NCBI GenBank assembly: GCA_018334795.1
Contig: JAGXLH010000006.1
Coordinates: 1-29,107, forward strand
Origin: Thermoplasmatota archaeon
GTDB taxonomy: Archaea > Thermoplasmatota > E2 > DHVEG-1
Direction of reading: 5' to 3'
Length of the DNA: 29,107 nucleotides
Position numbers and translations under genes: made by a program. Within the stretch, counting starts at the first letter, position 1. Each line of letters starts with the position of its first letter. Below the pieces are notes generated by a model. That model saw only the letters and a program-made list of their open reading frames with translations, ran no database searches and had not been told where the DNA came from. This document shows, piece by piece, positions 23,191-29,107 of this stretch.

Positions 23191-25065
23191 ATGGAAATTA
23201 TTGAGGAGAAACCAGAAAAAACTATTTTATTACTTGGAAATGAAGCAATAACTCGTGGAGCGATTGAAGCAGGAGTAGACGTGGCTACTACTTATCCTGG
23301 AACGCCGTCTTCTGAAATAGCTGATACGTTTTCACATATTGCTAAATATTTGAAGAAAAAGAACAAAAAACCATCTTTTTATTTTCAGTATTCAACGAAT
23401 GAAAAAGTAGCATTAGAAGTAGCAGGTGCTGCATCGTTTTCGAAACTACGCAGTCTTACTTGTATGAAACATGTTGGTTTAAATGTGGCTAGTGATGCGT
23501 TCATGACCTATTTATATGTTGGTTGCAAAGGCGGTCATGTTATTATTTCTGCTGACGATCCATCATGTCATTCATCTCAGAATGAACAAGATAATCGATA
23601 TTTTGCACTTTTTGCTAGTTGTCCTATGTTTGAACCAACTACGCCTGAAGAAGCAAAGGAGATGACTCGAATTGGTTTTGATGTTTCTGAAGAGTTAAAA
23701 TCTCCAATTCTTCTTAGAACTACCACTCGATTGAATCATGCTCGAGGACCGGTGACGTTGAAGAAACCAAAACCATCTAAGGGAAAAGGTTTTTTTGAAA
23801 AAGATCCTGATTTAGTAACTGTTCCTGCTACTGCAAGAAAGAAACATCCTGAATTGTTAGAAAAAATGAAAAAAGCAGCAGCACTCTCCGATAAATCTCC
23901 ATTTAACGAGTTCATTCAAATTGGAAAAAAAAGTAAGATGGGCATTTTAACCTCTGGTGTTGCTTACAATTATGTGAAAGAAGCAGCTGAAGAACTAAAG
24001 GTAGATGTTACGATTTTAAAACTTGGTATGACCCATCCGATTCCACCGAAAATGACCAAAAAACTTCTTTCTGATTGTGACACTGTAGTTGTTGTTGAGG
24101 AATTAGAACCTATTTTAGAAAATCAAATTCACACGATGGCTGATGAACAAGGAATTGATGTAAAAATTCTTGGAAAATCAACGGATCATTTCTCACGATT
24201 ATACGAATACAATCCTGATATAGTAACAAATGTTCTAGCAAAAATTTTTGATAAAAAAACCCCATTTCCAAAATCCAAAGAATCTCAAATTAAACTTCCA
24301 AGTAGACCTCCCGCATTATGTCCGGGTTGTCCACATCGAGCAACGTATTATGCAGTTAAAAAAGTCGCTCCGAAAGATACCGTGTATCCTACGGATATTG
24401 GGTGTTATACCCTTGGAAAAGCACCACCACTTGAAATGGCTGATTTATTACTTTGTATGGGATCAAATGCAGGTACTGCCTGCGGTCTATCGATATCAAC
24501 CGATCAAAAGATCGTTTCCTATATGGGCGATTCAACATTTTTCCATTCTGGGATTCCACCGATTGTAAATGCAGTGCATCATAATCATGATGTGGTCATT
24601 ACGGTTCTTGATAACCGAACCACTGCGATGACAGGTCATCAACCCCATCCTGGAACAGAAACGGATGGTATGGGTAATCCAGCTCGTAGAATTCTTATTG
24701 AAGATGTGGTTAAAGGATGTGGCGTGGAACATGTGGAAGTAGTGAATCCGAATAATGTAACGAGAACCAGTGAAGCATTCAAACGAGCACTTGATTTCAA
24801 AGGTACTTCTGTTGTTGTGAGTAAAGCGCCATGTATCCTTTTAAAGAATCGTGATCGTCGTAAAGAAGGCAAGCCAGTTCCAACTTTTGAAGTGGATCAA
24901 GAGAAATGTACCCAATGCAATACATGTTTGGATAAGTTTGGTTGCCCTGCATTTTACAAAAAGGATGGCAGCGTTTACATTGATGAACAACAATGTAATG
25001 GCTGTGGTAATTGCCTTCAGATCTGTCCTGAAAAAGCTATCAAAGTGAGAAAGGAGGAGAACTAA
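23191..25065 (+). CDS. iorA: Indolepyruvate ferredoxin oxidoreductase, alpha subunit
   Basis: Catalytic subunit that oxidatively decarboxylates aryl-pyruvates (from Trp, Tyr, Phe) to aryl-acetyl-CoA with reduction of ferredoxin. 624 residues. Features: TTYPGTPSSEI (33-43), the CMKHVGLNVASD segment, LCPGCPHRATYYAVKK, the thiamine diphosphate site GDSTFFHSGIPPIVNAVHH, VLDNRTTAMTGHQPHPG, and two C-terminal [4Fe-4S] motifs (CTQCNTCLDKFGCP and CNGCGNCLQICP). An ATG at 23185 directly abuts GGGGAG (23179-23184), leaving no spacing; the ATG at 23191 has the correct 6-base spacing and is chosen. It is followed at once by iorB. A central part of amino-acid fermentation in anaerobic archaea. Confidence 0.96.
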   Translation: MEIIEEKPEKTILLLGNEAITRGAIEAGVDVATTYPGTPSSEIADTFSHIAKYLKKKNKKPSFYFQYSTNEKVALEVAGAASFSKLRSLTCMKHVGLNVASDAFMTYLYVGCKGGHVIISADDPSCHSSQNEQDNRYFALFASCPMFEPTTPEEAKEMTRIGFDVSEELKSPILLRTTTRLNHARGPVTLKKPKPSKGKGFFEKDPDLVTVPATARKKHPELLEKMKKAAALSDKSPFNEFIQIGKKSKMGILTSGVAYNYVKEAAEELKVDVTILKLGMTHPIPPKMTKKLLSDCDTVVVVEELEPILENQIHTMADEQGIDVKILGKSTDHFSRLYEYNPDIVTNVLAKIFDKKTPFPKSKESQIKLPSRPPALCPGCPHRATYYAVKKVAPKDTVYPTDIGCYTLGKAPPLEMADLLLCMGSNAGTACGLSISTDQKIVSYMGDSTFFHSGIPPIVNAVHHNHDVVITVLDNRTTAMTGHQPHPGTETDGMGNPARRILIEDVVKGCGVEHVEVVNPNNVTRTSEAFKRALDFKGTSVVVSKAPCILLKNRDRRKEGKPVPTFEVDQEKCTQCNTCLDKFGCPAFYKKDGSVYIDEQQCNGCGNCLQICPEKAIKVRKEEN

Positions 25066-25066
25066 G

Positions 25067-25654
25067 ATGAAAACTAGTATTGTGCTAACCGGTGTTGGCG
25101 GTCAAGGAGTGATCACGGCAACTAATATTCTTGGAAAAGCTGCAGTTAATGCGGATGTGAAAGTTTACGCTTCGGAAGTTCATGGAATGGCTCAACGTGG
25201 CGGATCGGTGTATTGTACGGTCAGGATGGGTGATGTTTCTAGCCCCCTTATTGCGAGTGGAACTGCTAATGTCATCGTGAGTACTGAACCTATTGAAGCA
25301 CTCCGCTATATTCAGTATGCAAATAAGAAAACGAAAGTAATTACTGATACGAATCCTGTGGTACCTTTTACGGTTAATGTTGGTGGGGAAACCTATCCTT
25401 CGTTGGATGAAGTGTATGATGCTATTTCATCTCATGCGGAGTTAATCACGTTGGATGCGTTGCAGATTGCAAAGGATGCTGGTGCTAGAATCACAAAAAA
25501 CATTGTCCTTCTTGGTGGGCTTGCTGAAACTGGTCTTCTTCCGTTTGATTCAGATATCTTGCTGGATACGATTTTTGCAAATGTTCCATCGAAATTTAAA
25601 TCAGTGAATGATACGGCGTTTAAAGGAGGAATGAAAGCCGTAAAGAAAAAATAA
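25067..25654 (+). CDS. iorB: Indolepyruvate ferredoxin oxidoreductase, beta subunit
   Basis: 195 residues, the gamma-type domain that completes the IorAB enzyme. It begins TSIVLTGVGGQGVITATNIL (3-22) and has the conserved EVHGMAQRGGSVYCTVRMG (37-55) and IVSTEPIEALRY. The start ATG is one base after the iorA stop, with AAGGAGG at 25051-25057 inside the end of iorA, so the two are translated as a coupled pair. Confidence 0.95.
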   Translation: MKTSIVLTGVGGQGVITATNILGKAAVNADVKVYASEVHGMAQRGGSVYCTVRMGDVSSPLIASGTANVIVSTEPIEALRYIQYANKKTKVITDTNPVVPFTVNVGGETYPSLDEVYDAISSHAELITLDALQIAKDAGARITKNIVLLGGLAETGLLPFDSDILLDTIFANVPSKFKSVNDTAFKGGMKAVKKK

Positions 25655-25677
25655 TCTTATTTCCTTCTATTTTTATT

Positions 25678-26598
25678 ATGAAACCACGGTTTTTGTTGGT
25701 GTATGGTCTTCTTATCTTTGCAAGTTTATCCTGGGCGGGTAGTTTTGTTGCTGTACGAGTGATTCATCAGGAAATTCCACCGATTATGCTTGGTTTCTTG
25801 CGTTTTGTGGTGGCAACACCAGTAATGTTTTTTCTATTGTTTCTTCTTAAAAAACCATTTTTTCTTTCGAAACAAAAAATTCCCCAATTACTTGTTCTTG
25901 CATTGACTGGAGTAACTCTTCTTTACATGTTGCAATTTACGGGTGTCTCTTTAACTAGTGCAAGTACAGGTGGTGTGTTGATTAATACGAATGTATTGTT
26001 CATTTCGCTTTTTTCCGCACTTTTTTTACATGAACGATTCACTCGTTTAAAAACAATGGGAGTTATCATTTCATTTATTGGTGTAGTTTTTGTTATGTTT
26101 GGACAAATGAGCAATGAACAAATTGTTTTTGATCCGTCTTTTCTTTTTGGAAGCATTCTTGTGATTCTTTCTGCGGTATGTTGGGCAGTGTATTCTATTG
26201 TTGGAAAACATATGCTTAAAGAAGAGGATTCATTAGTTGTTAATGCAAATGCGTTTTTACTGGGAACAATGTTGTTTCTTCCTTTTGTTTATACTGATAT
26301 TAATCTTGTTATAGTTAACATGAGTGTTTCTGGTTTGCTTGCTGTGCTTTACTTGGGATTGTTTTGTAGTGTTTTTGCATATATTGCTTGGTATTATGCG
26401 TTGTCAAAAAGCGAAGCGGCTGAATCCGCGGTGTTTCTTAATTTCATTCCTTTATTTACTATTCTTTTATCTTTTTTTATTGGTGAGTATCCCACTCCGT
26501 TATTTCTTGTTGGTGCAGGCTTAATTATTCTTGGTGTTGTGTTGGTACAGAAAGCAAAACAACAATTACGTCAAATGAAAATTCGTGAAAATATTTGA
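25678..26598 (+). CDS. EamA/DMT-family transporter (putative exporter)
   Basis: 306 residues with ten predicted hydrophobic helices arranged as two EamA repeats (about 8-145 and 160-295). Typical features are ASLSWAGSFVAVRVIHQEIPP near the start, ALFLHERFTRLKTMGVIISFIGV at the end of repeat 1, and WAVYSIVGKHML opening repeat 2. Many relatives export amino acids or metabolites; the substrate cannot be read from sequence. It starts 23 bp after iorB in the same direction, with a T-rich gap and no ribosome site, so it could be the last gene of the ior transcript or have its own start. An amino-acid or aryl-acid export role would fit but is speculation. Confidence 0.85.
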   Translation: MKPRFLLVYGLLIFASLSWAGSFVAVRVIHQEIPPIMLGFLRFVVATPVMFFLLFLLKKPFFLSKQKIPQLLVLALTGVTLLYMLQFTGVSLTSASTGGVLINTNVLFISLFSALFLHERFTRLKTMGVIISFIGVVFVMFGQMSNEQIVFDPSFLFGSILVILSAVCWAVYSIVGKHMLKEEDSLVVNANAFLLGTMLFLPFVYTDINLVIVNMSVSGLLAVLYLGLFCSVFAYIAWYYALSKSEAAESAVFLNFIPLFTILLSFFIGEYPTPLFLVGAGLIILGVVLVQKAKQQLRQMKIRENI

Positions 26599-26617
26599 AC
26601 CATCATTCTATCATATG

Positions 26618-26627
26618 CTTTAAGTAT
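26618..26627 (+). promoter_or_regulatory. TATA-like element of nmd3
   Basis: CTTTAAGTAT lies 27-36 bp before the nmd3 ATG, the spacing expected for a leaderless archaeal gene. No ribosome site precedes the ATG. Confidence 0.4.
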
Positions 26628-26653
26628 CATAAACATGGTTGTTCTGGTGAATT

Positions 26654-27694
26654 ATGTATTGTGTTGATTGCGGAAAAGATAAACCAATCTTTCGAAATGG
26701 TTCTTGTCTTGAATGTTACTTAAAAAACCATCAGTTTGCACATGGGCCTGATGTATTTCATATTCCAGTGTGCAATTATTGTGGTGGATACAAATATAAG
26801 AGCACGTGGAAAAAGGATTCATTTGAAAAAATAGTGAAACGATATGTGAAAAATGCGTTTTCATTTAGTCCCGAGTTAAAAGACATTCAGATTATTTTAG
26901 ATTGTCATGATGAAGACGACAGTATTTTTTGTAAGGTTACTATTACTAGTATGATTGATAATGAACAGGTTTCTGAAGATCATTTCGTTGAAATACGCTT
27001 GAAGCCGAATGTGTGTGATATTTGTTCTAAACAATTTGGGGGGTATCATGAAGCCATTCTTCAAATCCGATCATCTGAAAAGAAAATGAGCGATCAACAG
27101 AAGAAATCAATTGAGGAGTTTCTTAATGCCCTTGTTTATTCAATGCAAAAAAATGGTAATCGGAAGTTGTTTGTAACTGATAAAAACTTTGAAAAAACAG
27201 GTATCGATTATTTGTTAAGCGATAAACAGGCTGCAGCATCCATCATAAAAAAAGCACAGGAAGAGTTTTGCGGGGAGATTACTGTTTCTTCTAGTAATGT
27301 TGGTATGAAGGATGGAAAACAAGTATATCGAATGACTTATTTACTCCGACTTCCTGGTTTTGATAAGCATAGTATTCTTGTAACGGGAGACCGGTTATTT
27401 TTCGTTACTTCCTTATCAAATAACACGGTTCATGTCATTGATTTGAAAACATGGAATAATCATACATTTGCTGTAAAAGATTTTGAAAAAACAACTGCGT
27501 ATGATTATGATGATTTGGTTCAAGATATGATTGTGGTGAGTCAAAAAGATGATGAGATACAAGTGATGGATAAAAATAACTATTCAATTACGGTTATTAA
27601 CAAACCTAAGAAAGTTAACTATACTTCAGATCAGATTTCAGTGGTACGCTATGACGACTCCTTCTTTCTTTTACCTGAAATAAATGACAAATAA
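26654..27694 (+). CDS. nmd3: Nmd3-family ribosome-associated protein
   Basis: 346 residues. In eukaryotes Nmd3 is the nuclear export adaptor of the 60S subunit; archaeal homologues are thought to bind the large ribosomal subunit during maturation. The N-terminal zinc-binding module is clear: CVDCGKDKP (3-11), CLECYLK (18-24), CNYCGGYK (40-47) and CDICSKQFGGYHEAILQIR (116-134). The central part (about 135-250) and the C-terminal beta-rich domain (VTGDRLFFVTSLSNNTVHVI) follow. Length and domain order agree with archaeal members. It stands between the DMT transporter and a small membrane protein, without an obvious functional link. Confidence 0.9.
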   Translation: MYCVDCGKDKPIFRNGSCLECYLKNHQFAHGPDVFHIPVCNYCGGYKYKSTWKKDSFEKIVKRYVKNAFSFSPELKDIQIILDCHDEDDSIFCKVTITSMIDNEQVSEDHFVEIRLKPNVCDICSKQFGGYHEAILQIRSSEKKMSDQQKKSIEEFLNALVYSMQKNGNRKLFVTDKNFEKTGIDYLLSDKQAAASIIKKAQEEFCGEITVSSSNVGMKDGKQVYRMTYLLRLPGFDKHSILVTGDRLFFVTSLSNNTVHVIDLKTWNNHTFAVKDFEKTTAYDYDDLVQDMIVVSQKDDEIQVMDKNNYSITVINKPKKVNYTSDQISVVRYDDSFFLLPEINDK

Positions 27695-27757
27695 TAAATA
27701 GCTTTATTAACTTTCCAAGGTAAAAATTGAATTAAGGATTATATTGGAGGAAAAGAT

Positions 27758-28147
27758 ATGGCAGATCAAAAGAAATCGTCAATGAATTTAGATGAAAATG
27801 TGGCAAGCGCTCTGTGTTATGTTCTAACCTGGGTTACCGGCATTATTTTTTTCTTTTTGGAGAAGGAAAATAAAACAGTTAGATTCCATGCGATGCAATC
27901 AATTCTAACGTTTTTACCATTAACCATTATAGGTTGGGTCCTTGGCTGGATCGGCGCACCTAGTGTTAGTTATGGTGGTTACTATGGTGTGAGTTATAAT
28001 GCGGGTATACCTGCATTGCTGTGGCTATCCTGGATTATTTATTTGATCATGGTTGTTCTTTGGTTACTTCTTATGTTCAAGGCATACCAAGGGGAAAAAT
28101 TCAAACTTCCAGTTGTTGGAGATATTGCAGAAAACCAAGTTAAATAA
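27758..28147 (+). CDS. DUF4870/Tic20-like small membrane protein
   Basis: 129 residues with three or four hydrophobic segments: about 14-33 (VASALCYVLTWVTGIIFFFL), 45-66 (QSILTFLPLTIIGWVLGWIG) and 85-110 (ALLWLSWIIYLIMVVLWLLL). The pattern 'ALCYxxxxxTGIIFFxxEKENKxVRFHAMQS' is the hallmark of DUF4870 proteins, whose role is unknown. A Gly/Tyr-rich loop (SYGGYYGVSYNAG) lies between helices. The start ATG has GGAGG at 27746-27750, correctly spaced. Confidence 0.85.
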   Translation: MADQKKSSMNLDENVASALCYVLTWVTGIIFFFLEKENKTVRFHAMQSILTFLPLTIIGWVLGWIGAPSVSYGGYYGVSYNAGIPALLWLSWIIYLIMVVLWLLLMFKAYQGEKFKLPVVGDIAENQVK

Positions 28148-28177
28148 TCCAACTTTTTTCTTCTTTTTTTATTAAAT
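28148..28177 (+). terminator. T-rich termination tract
   Basis: After the stop codon of the DUF4870 gene the plus strand has TTTTTT and TTTTTTT runs (28154-28172), consistent with archaeal termination. Confidence 0.45.
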
Positions 28178-28266
28178 TTGAAAAACCTTTTTTCTCATAT
28201 TTTTTATACTCTTTTATCCATTTATTGTTTCTTGATTACGTTTATGAAAAAAAGTCTTTGAGACAT

Positions 28267-29043
28267 ATGCCTAAATTAGCTTTAAAAATTGCTTATGATG
28301 GAACCCGTTTTCATGGGTATGCCCGGCAACCAACAGTTCGGACAATAGAGGAAAGGATAATCGATTCACTTATCGATAAAAACATTATTTCTGATGTGAA
28401 AAAAGCAGAAATAAGATGCGGCAGTAGAACGGATAAACGAGTTTCAGCGTTGACTAATGTAATGACGTTTTATACAGATGAACCTGCAAAAAATGTGTTG
28501 TATTTATTATCTAGTGAGTTCGACTCAATTTTCCCATATGGTATCACAGAGGTAGATGACAACTTTAATCCAAGACATGCAATTAGTAGATCATATCGCT
28601 ATTTAATTCCAATAAATCGTTTTTCAACTAGTAAATTAAAAAATGCACTATCCTTGTTCATTGGGAAACATGATTTTTCAAATTTTGCCCGTATTGAATC
28701 TCATCGAAATCCGGTGAGAACCATTGACAGAATCACGGTTAATGAAGGAGATAACGTTGTCATTGTAGAAATTACGGCCCAAACTTTTTTGTGGAATCAA
28801 ATCCGCCGTATCATTGAAGCATCGATAAAATATTGTAAGGAAAAAATAACATTAGATCAAATTCAACAAGCACTAACTCATCCAGAGACACCAATCGATT
28901 TTAATATATCTCCAGCAACACCGTTGATATTAACAAATATTAAATATCCGGACTTATCATTTTTTGAACCAGAGGAATTGAAACAACGTCGAAATATCGT
29001 TGAATCACTGGTTGAAAAACATCTTACAAATCTCGTTTTTTAA
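28267..29043 (+). CDS. truA: tRNA pseudouridine synthase TruA
   Basis: Forms pseudouridine at positions 38-40 of the tRNA anticodon arm. 258 residues from the ATG at 28267, which gives the standard N terminus (MPKLALKIAYDGTRFHGYAR). The catalytic aspartate is in CGSRTDKRVSAL (about 51-62). The family usually reads GRTDxGVxA; here the glycine after the variable residue is replaced by arginine (TDKRVSA), a local deviation. RSYRYLIP, KHDFSNFARIE and the C-terminal FLWNQIRRIIEA motif are normal. A TTG at 28225 would extend it by 14 residues; the family argues against that. A TATA-like TTTTATACT is at 28202-28210. Its last 20 bp overlap the end of a minus-strand gene. Confidence 0.93.
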   Translation: MPKLALKIAYDGTRFHGYARQPTVRTIEERIIDSLIDKNIISDVKKAEIRCGSRTDKRVSALTNVMTFYTDEPAKNVLYLLSSEFDSIFPYGITEVDDNFNPRHAISRSYRYLIPINRFSTSKLKNALSLFIGKHDFSNFARIESHRNPVRTIDRITVNEGDNVVIVEITAQTFLWNQIRRIIEASIKYCKEKITLDQIQQALTHPETPIDFNISPATPLILTNIKYPDLSFFEPEELKQRRNIVESLVEKHLTNLVF

Positions 29044-29107
29044 ATACAAGAATTGAAAGCGCTAAGAATACGATTAACCAGACTAAAAGTACAAATGTTA
29101 ATATCGG
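29024..29107 (-). CDS. C-terminal end of a membrane protein, possibly an ABC-2 type permease
   Basis: On the minus strand a frame enters from the right edge and stops at TAA (29024-29026). The 27 visible residues are one hydrophobic helix, ILTFVLLVWLIVFLALSILV, followed by FKKRDL at the end. A last helix followed by 'FxxRDL' is the usual ending of ABC-2 type transporter permeases, but so short a piece cannot prove it. It is convergent with truA and overlaps its 3' end by 20 bp. Confidence 0.5.
   Translation of the reverse strand, partial: PILTFVLLVWLIVFLALSILVFKKRDL

Noticed and set aside
1..29107. Mobile elements or CRISPR arrays
   Set aside because: No transposase, integrase, terminal repeats or regularly spaced repeats were seen; the gene order looks like stable core chromosome.

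Overview
The window is an AT-rich stretch of an archaeal chromosome. Archaeal markers are an Orc1/Cdc6 initiator beside origin-recognition-box (ORB) repeats, Alba, Nmd3, a ThiD-ThiN fusion, an IorAB 2-oxoacid:ferredoxin oxidoreductase, TATA-type promoters and several probably leaderless genes. A secreted gingipain-like (C25) protease together with amino-acid-catabolic enzymes recalls what is reported for sediment Thermoplasmata such as MBG-D. That placement is an inference from gene content; only 'archaeon' is firm.

Layout. 1-179: 3' end of a PRC-barrel protein. 180-661: candidate replication origin with two good ORBs flanking a very AT-rich stretch, followed by cdc6. 1928-2299: gene-free stretch with nested inverted repeats that could be a structured RNA or a bidirectional terminator. 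2300-4468 (minus): glutamine synthetase, a winged-helix regulator and a small conserved protein, divergent from glutamate dehydrogenase (4700-6043). 6143-9211: large protein with two receiver-like domains fused to a PEP-synthase-type ATP-grasp domain. 9551-13884: three-gene operon resembling the Sporomusa-type electron-bifurcating transhydrogenase (StnABC). 13972-18125: NYN nuclease-like protein, CTP synthase, Alba, ThiD-ThiN. 18230-22947: a possible leaderless microprotein, an MFS transporter, a ribbon-helix-helix (RHH) protein with a palindrome at its promoter, an acetoacetate-decarboxylase-fold protein and the C25 protease. 23191-29043: iorA-iorB, a DMT exporter, Nmd3, a small membrane protein and TruA. 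The end of a minus-strand membrane protein overlaps truA.

How the genes fit. The protease would feed extracellular protein degradation; GDH and GS handle glutamate and ammonia; IorAB oxidises aryl-pyruvates and reduces ferredoxin. The Stn-like complex could redistribute electrons among ferredoxin, NAD(H) and NADP(H), and the bacterial-type GDH looks NADP-linked. The window therefore reads as part of the redox core of a peptide-fermenting archaeon, next to its origin of replication.

Most unusual items: the receiver/ATP-grasp fusion without the phosphohistidine and PEP domains; the archaeal Stn-like operon with selective loss of Fe-S ligands; the RHH protein with its palindrome; the repeats after cdc6; and the small ORF at 18230.
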